This document shows positions 31,422 to 39,065 of a stretch of DNA of 64,000 bases, one piece after another. Source of the DNA: an uncultured Oscillospiraceae bacterium. Lineage in GTDB: Bacteria; Bacillota; Clostridia; Oscillospirales; Oscillospiraceae. Positions within the stretch are counted from its first letter, which is position 1. Each line of letters starts with the position of its first letter. Made by a program: the position numbers and the translations under genes. The notes under the pieces are model-generated. The model had not been told where the DNA came from. It saw only the letters and a program-made list of their open reading frames with translations, and searched no databases. The DNA lies in assembly GCA_934645175.1 (NCBI GenBank), contig CAKUDE010000003.1:1-64000 (forward strand), read 5' to 3'.

Positions 31422-33338
31422 ATGAAACAGAGCATCCGCCGCATCGTGCGCGAGGGCATCGACGCACTGACCGGCACGCCGCACACCATGCAGACCGTTT
31501 ACGGCGCCATGTTCCGTCCGGCGCAGAATATTCTCGCCGAATATGAGCAGGATGGGCAGACGATTCGCCTGACCTACGGCGAGGTGCGCGAGCAGATCGA
31601 GCGCGTTTCTGCTGCGCTGTATGCGCGGATCGGCGCAACGCACGGCTATGTTGCACTGGAAATGGAGAACTGCGTGGAGTGGATCGTTGCCTTCTGGGCG
31701 ATTCTGCGCAGCGGCAATAAGCCGTATCTGGTCAATACGCGCCACCCGAAGCGGCTTTCGCAGGGCATTGTGCGCACGCTTGGCGTGCGCTGTGTTCTGG
31801 GCTTCGGTGCGACGCAGCTCGATGCGGAATTCATCGACTTTGCCGGGCTGACCGGCGGCGACGCAGCCTTTGCCGGAGAATTTGAGGACGAGTTTGCGCT
31901 TTCCACCTCCGCTACCACGCTGCACGAGGTTGCCTGTATCTATACGGGTCGGGAGGTCGCGGCTCAGCTTCTCAATACGCCGAATATCCTGCGCGACTGT
32001 CCGCAGATGTCACGTCACTATCATGGAAGCCTGAAGCAGCTTGCCTTTTTGCCGTTTTATCATGTGTTCGGCCTGTTTGCCGTGTATTTCTGGTTCACCT
32101 TCTTCGGCAGGACGCTTGTGTTCCTGCCGGACTATTCCGCCGACGCCATTGTGAAAACCTGCCGCCGCCACGAGGTTACGCATGTCTTTGCCGTGCCGAT
32201 GCTGTGGCATCAGATTGAGGCGCAGCTCGGCCGCACGCTGGAGCGTGAGGGGAAGACCGTGCGGTTCCGCCGCGCGCTGCGCCTGTGTACGGCGCTGCAA
32301 AATCTTTGTCCTTCGGCGGGCGAGGCGCTTTCGCGCCGGTTGCTGCATCAGGCGACCGATCGCCTGTTCGGCCGCAGCGTGCGCTTCTGCATCAGCGGCG
32401 GCAGCTATCTGCGCCCGGAGGCGCTGACGCTGCTCAACGGGCTTGGATATAACCTCCACAACGGCTACGGCATGAGCGAGACGGGGATTACCTCCGTAGA
32501 ACTGCGCTCACGGCCGAAATATCGGAACCGCGGCTCGGTCGGCAGACCGTTTCACTCCGTGGAATACCGCCTGAGCGAGCGCGGGACGCTGCTGATTCAC
32601 GGGCAATCCGTTTGCAGCTATCGTATCGTTGACGGCGAGCGATTCGACCGCGAGTCGTGGCTCGACAGCGGCGACGTTGCCGAGTGTATTGATAACGATT
32701 GGTATCTGCGCGGCCGCCTCGGCGATGTCGTCATCGGTGAAAACGGCGAGAATATCAATCCTGACATCGTGGAGCAGCACTTCACCCTGCCGGATGCGGA
32801 GAAGCTGAGCGTGCTCGGCCTGCCCGCCGCCGGGGGCGAGCGGCTGGCGCTTGTGGTGCAGCTCAGCCCCTATCTTTCGGCGCAGCGCATCGAGGCGCTG
32901 ATTGCCGCTGCCTATCGAGACAACGAGGCTCTGCCCTCACCGAGCCGCGTGCGCGATTTTTATTATACGAACGACCCCATCGCCTCGCCCACGGCCATTA
33001 AGGTCGGCAGACAGTATCTGCTGCGTGCGCTCAAAAACGGAGATGTTACGCTACATACCTTTTCGGAGCTTCGCGCACGGTCTGTGTCTCGCTCCGGTAC
33101 GGATCCCGCGCTGGCTGCGCGTGTGCGTGCGATTGTTGCGCGTGAGCTGGGGGTAGATGAGGCGCAGATCCGAGACGACAGCCATATCGTCAACGAGCTT
33201 GGCGCGGACAGTCTGAGCTATCTGTCGCTGCTCGGCGCGATCGATGCCGAATTCGGCCTGCCCGCGCCGGTCGGAGAGGAGACGCGCTGCGCCACCGTCG
33301 CTGAATTCTGTGATTATATTGAGAGGAATATCCTATGA
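31422..33338 (+). CDS. AMP-forming acyl ligase fused to an acyl carrier domain
   Basis: A 638-residue protein. Residues 1 to about 540 form an ANL-superfamily adenylation domain: A5 GYGMSETG, A7 WLDSGDVA, A8 LRGRLGDVVIGENGENINP and A10 SPTAIKVGRQ with the catalytic Lys. Residues about 565-638 are an acyl/peptidyl carrier domain with the 4'-phosphopantetheine Ser (about 597) in GADSLSY. It would activate a carboxylic acid as adenylate and load it onto its own carrier arm. Unusually, the A3 P-loop, normally TSGTTGxPK, reads TSATTLHEV, with the Gly and Lys lost. It heads an operon with two PlsC-type acyltransferases and a free ACP; the next start overlaps its stop (ATGA). Confidence 0.85.
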   Translation: MKQSIRRIVREGIDALTGTPHTMQTVYGAMFRPAQNILAEYEQDGQTIRLTYGEVREQIERVSAALYARIGATHGYVALEMENCVEWIVAFWAILRSGNKPYLVNTRHPKRLSQGIVRTLGVRCVLGFGATQLDAEFIDFAGLTGGDAAFAGEFEDEFALSTSATTLHEVACIYTGREVAAQLLNTPNILRDCPQMSRHYHGSLKQLAFLPFYHVFGLFAVYFWFTFFGRTLVFLPDYSADAIVKTCRRHEVTHVFAVPMLWHQIEAQLGRTLEREGKTVRFRRALRLCTALQNLCPSAGEALSRRLLHQATDRLFGRSVRFCISGGSYLRPEALTLLNGLGYNLHNGYGMSETGITSVELRSRPKYRNRGSVGRPFHSVEYRLSERGTLLIHGQSVCSYRIVDGERFDRESWLDSGDVAECIDNDWYLRGRLGDVVIGENGENINPDIVEQHFTLPDAEKLSVLGLPAAGGERLALVVQLSPYLSAQRIEALIAAAYRDNEALPSPSRVRDFYYTNDPIASPTAIKVGRQYLLRALKNGDVTLHTFSELRARSVSRSGTDPALAARVRAIVARELGVDEAQIRDDSHIVNELGADSLSYLSLLGAIDAEFGLPAPVGEETRCATVAEFCDYIERNIL

Positions 33339-33976
33339 ACAACGCCCGTAAGCACAGCCGGCTGCTGCTGGTTTTCGTCAAGCTGACGGGCTGGCTGCCC
33401 GCGCTGATCTTTTTCAAACCGAAGCGCGTATATGCGCCCGGCGCCCCCCGCCGCCTGCCGAAGGGCTGCATTCTGATGTCCAACCATACCTCTCTGATGG
33501 ATTTTCCGTTTTATCTGACCGTATTTCCCTTCCGCACGCTGCATTTTCTGATGGCGGAGGTGTTGTTCCGCAAAGGAAAGCTGTTTTCTGCGTTTCTTTA
33601 TGCCATGGGCGGCATTTATGTTGACCGCGATGCGCGGAATTTCGGCTTTGTTGAACGCTCGCAGGAGATCCTGTCGAAGGGCGGAACGGTCGGTATTTTC
33701 CCGGAGGGCCGTTTGCCGGTTGACGGCAAGCCGTTCCCGTTTAAGCCGGGCGTCGTCTATCTGGCGCTGCGCACGGGCGCGCCGCTGGTGCCGGCCTATA
33801 CGGCGGGACGCTACGGCCTGTTCCGCCGCTCGCGAGTTGTGCTCGGCGAGCCGATTGATCTGAGAGCGCTTTGCCGCGAAACGCCGCCGTCCGCTGCGGA
33901 GCTGGAGCGTCTGACACGGCTTTTGCAGCAGCGGGTCTATGCGTTGGCGGACTGCCTGCCGGAGGGAAAGCGATGA
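33335..33976 (+). CDS. PlsC-type acyltransferase 1
   Basis: A 213-residue lysophosphatidic-acid-acyltransferase-family protein. Motif I is NHTSLMDF (His/Asp catalytic pair), motif II surrounds GGIYVDRD, motif III is FPEGRLP with the substrate-binding Glu/Arg, and motif IV is the GAPLVPAY segment. It would transfer an acyl group to a glycerol phosphate-type acceptor at the inner membrane face. Given the operon, the donor may be acyl-ACP (inference). It overlaps both neighbours by four bases. Confidence 0.88.
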   Translation: MNNARKHSRLLLVFVKLTGWLPALIFFKPKRVYAPGAPRRLPKGCILMSNHTSLMDFPFYLTVFPFRTLHFLMAEVLFRKGKLFSAFLYAMGGIYVDRDARNFGFVERSQEILSKGGTVGIFPEGRLPVDGKPFPFKPGVVYLALRTGAPLVPAYTAGRYGLFRRSRVVLGEPIDLRALCRETPPSAAELERLTRLLQQRVYALADCLPEGKR

Positions 33977-34644
33977 AACGGTGGTTTATGGATCTCGGTC
34001 GACTGACCTGCTGTATGCCCGCGCGCTTTCTGCTGCTTTTGAAGAAGCGCCGGACGGACGGCAGCCGCTACCGCGGCGCACCGAAGGGCGCGGCGGTCAT
34101 TGTCTGCAATCACGTCGGAATGATGGATCCTTTCCTGTTGGACTGCTGGTTCTGGACGCGGCGGATTTTTTTCCTGGCTTCCGAGCAGGTCATGGCGCAG
34201 CCTGTCGCAGGGACGCTTCTGCGCGGCATGGGCTGTATCCGCATTGACCGTGAGCACGCGGATCTGGATGCCATCCGCACCTCGGTCGGACTTCTGAAGC
34301 AGGGGCACCTTCTCGGCGTGTTCCCGCAGGGCGGCATCCAAAGCGAGCTGACGCAGATCAAGGGCGGCGCGATTCTGATCGCGCTGCGCGCGGGCGTGCC
34401 GATTCTCCCGATGTATACCGCGCGCCGCAGACACTGGTACAGCCGGCGTCTGCTCGTGGTCGGCGAACCGCTTGACCCGACGGGATATTGCACAAAGAAA
34501 TTTCCCGGCATGGCGGACATTGAGCGCCTGAGCGGGCTGCTTCTGGCGCGTATGGAGGAGTGCCGTGCCGCCTACGAAACGATGAAAGGAGAAGTACATG
34601 GACACGATGCAGCGCCTCAAGACCCTGCTGGAGCAGGTGTTTGA
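33973..34644 (+). CDS. PlsC-type acyltransferase 2
   Basis: A 223-residue paralogue of the preceding enzyme. Motif I is NHVGMMDP and motif II GCIRIDRE, but motif III reads FPQGGIQSE instead of FPEGxR, so the usual Glu and Arg are replaced. This suggests a different acceptor or weakened activity. The start at ATG 33973 overlaps the previous stop (ATGA). Its last 47 bases overlap the start of the ACP gene in another frame. Confidence 0.85.
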   Translation: MKRWFMDLGRLTCCMPARFLLLLKKRRTDGSRYRGAPKGAAVIVCNHVGMMDPFLLDCWFWTRRIFFLASEQVMAQPVAGTLLRGMGCIRIDREHADLDAIRTSVGLLKQGHLLGVFPQGGIQSELTQIKGGAILIALRAGVPILPMYTARRRHWYSRRLLVVGEPLDPTGYCTKKFPGMADIERLSGLLLARMEECRAAYETMKGEVHGHDAAPQDPAGAGV

Positions 34645-34828
34645 GGGAGAGATCGATCCTGCCGACGCGACGCCCGAGGCGCGTTTGCGCGAGGATCTCG
34701 GCATGAACTCCATCGGAATGCTCTACATGGCAATGGCCATCGAGGAGGAATTCGGCGTCACGCTGACCAGCGACGACCTGATGAAGCTACATACCGTTGC
34801 CGACGTGATCGACCGCGTCGAGGCATAA
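34598..34828 (+). CDS. Acyl carrier protein
   Basis: A 76-residue carrier protein of the four-helix ACP fold. The phosphopantetheine attachment Ser is in DLGMNSIGM, where the usual DSL is NSI, and the following helix II MAMAIEEEFGV is acidic as expected. It probably carries acyl chains between the ligase and the two acyltransferases. AAAGGAG is 8 bases before ATG 34598, inside the upstream gene, implying coupled translation. A terminator begins right at its stop codon. Confidence 0.92.
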   Translation: MDTMQRLKTLLEQVFEGEIDPADATPEARLREDLGMNSIGMLYMAMAIEEEFGVTLTSDDLMKLHTVADVIDRVEA

Positions 34829-34858
34829 AAAAACTCCGGACGAGAGTCCGGAGTTTTT
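34829..34858 (+). terminator. Terminator of the lipid operon
   Basis: A 13-bp stem AAAAACTCCGGAC with GTCCGGAGTTTTT, loop GAGA, starting immediately after the ACP stop and extended by further Ts. Confidence 0.95.
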
Positions 34859-34883
34859 TTATGTCAAAAAGGCCCGATTCCTC

Positions 34884-35165
34884 ATTGCGGGACTTGTGTC
34901 AGCAAGTCGCGGCAATCTCATGTACCGACAACTGTCATTGCGAGGGCGGCTCTGCCGCCTGTGGTAATCTCTTGTCAAATCTCACATTAGATTGCCGCGT
35001 CGCTCCGCTCCTCGCAATGACATATCGGCAGATTGCCGCGTCGCTCCGCTCCTCGCAATGACACACACACTGTCATTGCGAGGCTTGCGCCAGCAAGCCG
35101 TGGCAATCTTTCGGAAAGCTCGGCACCCGGTTGACGTGTCGGGCTTGTGCCCTTTCTGCAATGAC
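34884..35165. repeat. Cluster of intergenic repeat copies
   Basis: Three successive elements: a diverged left arm at 34884 (CATTGCGGGACTTGTGTC), a full unit from 34934 with two right arms ending near 35022 and 35063, and a third unit from about 35070 to 35165. The 34860-35172 gap contains nothing else. Confidence 0.8.
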
Positions 35166-35172
35166 ACGGGGG

Positions 35173-36012
35173 TTATTTTGTCAGGCGGCTGCACATTTCC
35201 TCAAGGGTCGTCAGTGTGTAGCCCTCCGAATGCAGGCGGGAGAGGAGCTGCTCGAGCCGCCCGGAAAAGCGGCTGCGGCCGCGACGCAGATAGACCCGGT
35301 CATAGAGCCGCAGCCCGCGCAGCGGGCCGACCGACCCCTCGGACAATTCAAAGGGGTGCAGATAGAAAATGTAGCAGTCGTTTTCGCGCAAATAGCGCTG
35401 CAGTGCGGGCTTCAGCACCGGCCACGGACACAGGCGCATATACCCTCCGCCCGAAACGGGGAAGCGTCTGCCGAACAGCCGTCCCTGCGAGGGGGCAAGC
35501 TCGCAGAAGCCGCCGTCCGTCCAGACGCCGCCGCCCCGCGGTGTAAAGCTGCGCAGATCGAGTGCGGCGACATGCCGCGCACCGGCGTAGCCGAGGCTGG
35601 AGTCGTAGCGAAAGCCCAGCGCGCGAAGCACGTCGAGCCGCTCGCGATCCAGACTGAAAAACGGAGCGCGGTAGCCGATGATCGGAAGGCCGAAGCGCGC
35701 TTCAAGCGCACGCTTTGCCTGCGCGACCTGTGCGGAGAACTCGGAAGCGTCCATAGAAAGCGGCGGCGTATGGGTCAGACCGTGCAGTGCCGGTCGATGC
35801 CCGCGGGCAAAGGCTGCGTGCAGCAGCGGATCGAGCGATGCGGGCGTGGAGCAGAGCAGAAAAAGGGTTGCGCGTGCATCGTAGCGCTCCAGAATCGTCA
35901 GGTAGCGCTCCACGCCGTCAAACAGCTCGTCTTCGACCGGAAGGCCGCGCCGCGCAATGCACTCTGCGTCCGACAGCGCTTCCAGATCCATCGTAAAGGC
36001 GGCATACTTCAT
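35173..36012 (-). CDS. Polysaccharide deacetylase family protein
   Basis: A 279-residue carbohydrate-esterase-4-like enzyme. The metal-binding set is visible as Asp in TMDLEA, His-x-x-x-His in LHGLTHTPP, and the RAPFFSLD substrate-groove motif; HPFE near residue 217 supplies another His. There is no signal peptide, so the substrate is cytoplasmic or membrane-bound from inside, unlike secreted peptidoglycan deacetylases. The start overlaps the stop of the upstream hydrolase by four bases. Confidence 0.82.
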   Translation of the reverse strand: MKYAAFTMDLEALSDAECIARRGLPVEDELFDGVERYLTILERYDARATLFLLCSTPASLDPLLHAAFARGHRPALHGLTHTPPLSMDASEFSAQVAQAKRALEARFGLPIIGYRAPFFSLDRERLDVLRALGFRYDSSLGYAGARHVAALDLRSFTPRGGGVWTDGGFCELAPSQGRLFGRRFPVSGGGYMRLCPWPVLKPALQRYLRENDCYIFYLHPFELSEGSVGPLRGLRLYDRVYLRRGRSRFSGRLEQLLSRLHSEGYTLTTLEEMCSRLTK

Positions 36013-36965
36013 CGGCTCAGAACAAACTCCTTTACCGCGCGGTCATAGGCCTCGGTATTGTTGATGCGCAGGTGCGAATGGCCGCCCTGCGGCATCCAGA
36101 CGAGCTGTTTATCCGCCGAGCCGCAGGCCGCGAAGAGCTTGCGGCTTTTGTCCGGCCGGGAGAAGATGTCCTGCTCTCCGAACAGGAACAGTGCCGGAGT
36201 GCGGACCTTTCGGATGCTGCGCAGAGGCGAATCACGCAGCACGTTCGTGCCGGTGTGTCGGTAGATCTCCAGCATGACCAGATCCAGCACCGGAAACAGC
36301 GGGCGATGATCGGCGATCATGTGGGTGCGGAACGTTTCGCGGAAGGTCGTGTAGCAGCCCTCGCTGACAAAGCCGCGCAGCTCCTTTGGGCAGTCCGGTC
36401 GCGCCATTGCGAGCATGGCGGCATTCGAGCCGATACAAATGCAGTGCAGAAACAGCGCCGTTTTGCCGCATTCCTGCGTCAGAAAGCGCATCCATGCCAT
36501 CAAATCGCGGCTTTCGCCCACACCGATGGTGCTGTAGGTGCCGTCGCTGCGGCCGTGGCAGCGGGTATCAATCACCAGAACGCTCACGCCCGCCTCGGCG
36601 TAGGGCGCGGCAAAATAGTAGGAATAGCACAGACTTTCGCAGCGCCCGGGCAGGATGATGACGCAGCGCTCGCCGCCGAAGTCGTACAGCTCCCCGAACA
36701 GACGCAGACCCTCGTTTTCAATCTGCACCTCGCGCATGACGCTCCTGTGTGCATCGGCCCAGCGGATTCCGGTGTTCCACATGGCAAGCTGCTCGGCGTT
36801 ATCCGGAGCGGAGCAGACACGGCCCCACTTCTCCGGTGAGGTGCGCACGAGCTGCGACTCATATACCTTTTTTGCGATGGGCACGGTTTGGCACAGCATG
36901 ACGATCAGGCCGCCGAGCAGCAGAACAAACGCTCCGAGCAGACAATACAGAACAGGATCGGACAT
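36009..36965 (-). CDS. Membrane-anchored alpha/beta hydrolase with apparent Cys nucleophile
   Basis: A 318-residue protein with an N-terminal transmembrane anchor (about 3-25) and an alpha/beta-hydrolase domain. The nucleophile elbow, normally G-x-S-x-G, reads C-I-C-I-G (in LHCICIGSNAA), placing Cys where Ser is expected. The acid (GEQDIF) and the His (GGHSHL) of the triad are retained, so a Cys-His-Asp enzyme like dienelactone hydrolase is possible. ATG 36965 was taken as start, after GAGGGAG; an ATG at 36998 lies next to the -10 box. It is translationally coupled to the deacetylase. Confidence 0.82.
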   Translation of the reverse strand: MSDPVLYCLLGAFVLLLGGLIVMLCQTVPIAKKVYESQLVRTSPEKWGRVCSAPDNAEQLAMWNTGIRWADAHRSVMREVQIENEGLRLFGELYDFGGERCVIILPGRCESLCYSYYFAAPYAEAGVSVLVIDTRCHGRSDGTYSTIGVGESRDLMAWMRFLTQECGKTALFLHCICIGSNAAMLAMARPDCPKELRGFVSEGCYTTFRETFRTHMIADHRPLFPVLDLVMLEIYRHTGTNVLRDSPLRSIRKVRTPALFLFGEQDIFSRPDKSRKLFAACGSADKQLVWMPQGGHSHLRINNTEAYDRAVKEFVLSR

Positions 36966-37044
36966 AAAACGACACTCCCTCTTGAATTTGCCATACAATT
37001 ATAGCAGAAGTGCCCAAACTTTGCAGCTCTTTTTTTTCACGCGC

Positions 37045-37073
37045 TTGAAAAAAGTCGAAATGTCCGCTATAAT
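37045..37073 (+). promoter_or_regulatory. Upstream promoter of the fakB operon
   Basis: TTGAAA (37045-37050), 17 bases, TATAAT (37068-37073). It is the first of two tandem promoters before the FakB-type gene. Confidence 0.65.
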
Positions 37074-37103
37074 ACAAAAATCGACGGTTTCCCCGGATTT
37101 TTC

Positions 37104-37135
37104 TCCCGGCGGGCATTGCATTTTTCCCGGCGGGC
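37104..37135. promoter_or_regulatory. Direct repeat TCCCGGCGGGC, twice at 21-bp spacing
   Basis: TCCCGGCGGGC occurs at 37104-37114 and 37125-37135, two helical turns apart. The first lies just before the -35 and the second inside the spacer of the downstream promoter. A likely binding site for a lipid-responsive regulator (inference). Confidence 0.5.
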
Positions 37136-37144
37136 TGCTATAAT
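37116..37144 (+). promoter_or_regulatory. Downstream promoter of the fakB operon
   Basis: TTGCAT (37116-37121), 17 bases, TATAAT (37139-37144), 53 bases before ATG 37198. Confidence 0.7.
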
Positions 37145-37197
37145 ACGACAGCGGTGTCGCTTTTTGCGGCCGAAAAATGAAACCGAGGGAATCAACC

Positions 37198-38142
37198 ATG
37201 AATCGATATGCAATACTGACCGACTCCTCCTGCGATATGGACGAGGCGCTGCGCAGGCGCTTCGGGATCGACGATTATGTTCGCGGCGTGCTCTACTGTC
37301 CGGACGGACGCGAGCTGCGCTCCGATATGGACTGGAACAACGGCATGACGCCGGAGAGCTTTTACGGCGCGATGAAGGGCCGCAAGGCGCTCTTTCGCAC
37401 GGCTACGCCCGTTGCGGGTGAGGTTGCCGAGGTGTTTGAGCGCTATCTGCGCGACGGGCGAGATATTCTGTTTGTTGCGATGTCTACGGGCCTTTCCGGT
37501 ACGCTTCAGATTTGCAGGAGCGTCGGCGACGCCCTGCTGCAGCGCTACCCGGAGCGCTCGATCGCCTATGTGGACAGCCTGCGCTACTCCGGCTCGGAGG
37601 CGCTGGTGCTGATGCTTGCCGCGCAGAAGCGCGACGAGGGGCTGGCACTTGCGGAAAACGCCGCCTATCTGACACAGGCGCGGCATACCGTACATCAGAC
37701 CGGTACGATGGACGACCTGTTCTTCCTTGCCAAGACCGGCCGCATCAGCAGCTTCAAGGCGTTTTTCGGCTCTCTGGCGGGGGTCAGTCCCATCGCGGAG
37801 ATCAACCGTCAGGGGATGAGCGAGGTGCTGGCGAAGTTCAAGGGCCGGCGCGCCGCCTTTGACGCGACACTGCGCTATATGTCGCGTACGATCCTTGCAC
37901 CGGAGCGGCAGACCGTTTTCATTTCCCAGTCCGCGCGCGCTGAGGCCGCGGAGCAGCTTGCCGAGCTGATCCGACGCGAGTTTGCGCCGAAGGAGCTGCT
38001 CATTCGTCCCATCGGAACCGGCTGCGGCGCTTCCATCGGACCGGGTATGTGCGCCGTGTTTTATCAGGGCGCGCCCGTGACCGAGGGGCTGGAGGCGGAA
38101 AAGCGTATCGTTGCGGAGATCACCGCCGAAATGAAGCAGTAA
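37198..38142 (+). CDS. DegV/FakB-family fatty-acid-binding protein 1
   Basis: A 314-residue DegV-fold protein that holds a fatty acid while FakA phosphorylates its carboxylate. Family features are the start YAILTDSSCD, the STGLSGTLQ loop, the TGRISSFKAFFGSLAGVSPI stretch and the C-terminal IGTGCGASIGPGM. ATG 37198 follows GAGGGA; the frame begins 21 bases earlier. It is the first of two paralogues that probably differ in chain preference. Confidence 0.9.
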   Translation: MNRYAILTDSSCDMDEALRRRFGIDDYVRGVLYCPDGRELRSDMDWNNGMTPESFYGAMKGRKALFRTATPVAGEVAEVFERYLRDGRDILFVAMSTGLSGTLQICRSVGDALLQRYPERSIAYVDSLRYSGSEALVLMLAAQKRDEGLALAENAAYLTQARHTVHQTGTMDDLFFLAKTGRISSFKAFFGSLAGVSPIAEINRQGMSEVLAKFKGRRAAFDATLRYMSRTILAPERQTVFISQSARAEAAEQLAELIRREFAPKELLIRPIGTGCGASIGPGMCAVFYQGAPVTEGLEAEKRIVAEITAEMKQ

Positions 38143-38171
38143 TTTTTGTATTCCGAAAGGAGTTCCCCCGA

Positions 38172-39062
38172 ATGAACCGCATTGCCATTCTGACCGATTC
38201 CACCAGCGACCTGCCAAAGGCGCTGCGTGAGCAGTATCAAATCGACTACGTTCCGATGAACTATGTGGTCGAGGAGCACGAATACCCTGCCAGCCTGGAC
38301 TGGGAGAGCCACTCGCCCAAGGCGTTTTACGACCTGATGCGCGGCGGCCTGCGCGTGCGCACTACTCAGGTGCCGCGCGAGGTCTTTGAGGCGAAGTTTG
38401 ACGCATATCTGTCGCAGGGGACGGACGTCGTTTACGTTTCCTGCTCCTCGGCGCTGTCCGGCTCGGTAAATCTGGCGCGTCTCATCGCGCAGGAGCTGGA
38501 GAAAAAGTACGCGGACACGCGCGTTTTCTGCGTTGATTCTCTTATCAGCTCGCTCGGCCAGGGCTATTTGGCGATGCGCGCCGCCCGACTGCGCGACGAG
38601 GGAAAAACGGCGGAGCAGATTGTTTCCGAGCTGGAGTCCGTGCGCCTGACGGTCAATCAGTACGCCACGGTTGAGTCGCTGGACTATCTGCGCCGCGCAG
38701 GGCGCGTCAAGGCGTCGAGCGCCTTCTTCGGCAACCTGTTCGGCGTCAAGCCGATCATCCTGTCCGACCGCATCGGCCAGAACTATGCATTCAAAAAGGT
38801 CAAGGGCGCCGTGGCCGCCCGGCAGGAGATTGCCCGTCTTGTGGCAGAGAACGTGATCGACCCGCAGGAGCAGACGCTCTACATCTCCCACGCCGATAAC
38901 CTTGCCGGAGCGGAGCAGCTCCGCGACGAAATTCTGAAGCTGACAGGCTTCCGCGATGTTTGTATGAGCATCATTGCGCCGATCGTCGGCGCTTCCGTCG
39001 GCCCCGGCACGGTCAGCGCCTATTTTGTCGGGAAAGAAGTTACCATAGAGGGGAAAGAGTAA
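38172..39062 (+). CDS. DegV/FakB-family fatty-acid-binding protein 2
   Basis: A 296-residue second DegV protein, with IAILTDSTSDLP, SCSSALSGSVN, RRAGRVKASSAFFGNLFGVKPI and PIVGASVGPGT. It is 29 bases after the first paralogue, with AAGGAG ahead of ATG 38172. The first copy has Cys in SSCD where this has TSD. Having two FakB-type proteins beside one kinase fits uptake of different saturated and unsaturated acids, as shown for FakB1/FakB2 in staphylococci. Confidence 0.92.
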   Translation: MNRIAILTDSTSDLPKALREQYQIDYVPMNYVVEEHEYPASLDWESHSPKAFYDLMRGGLRVRTTQVPREVFEAKFDAYLSQGTDVVYVSCSSALSGSVNLARLIAQELEKKYADTRVFCVDSLISSLGQGYLAMRAARLRDEGKTAEQIVSELESVRLTVNQYATVESLDYLRRAGRVKASSAFFGNLFGVKPIILSDRIGQNYAFKKVKGAVAARQEIARLVAENVIDPQEQTLYISHADNLAGAEQLRDEILKLTGFRDVCMSIIAPIVGASVGPGTVSAYFVGKEVTIEGKE

Positions 39063-39065
39063 GCC

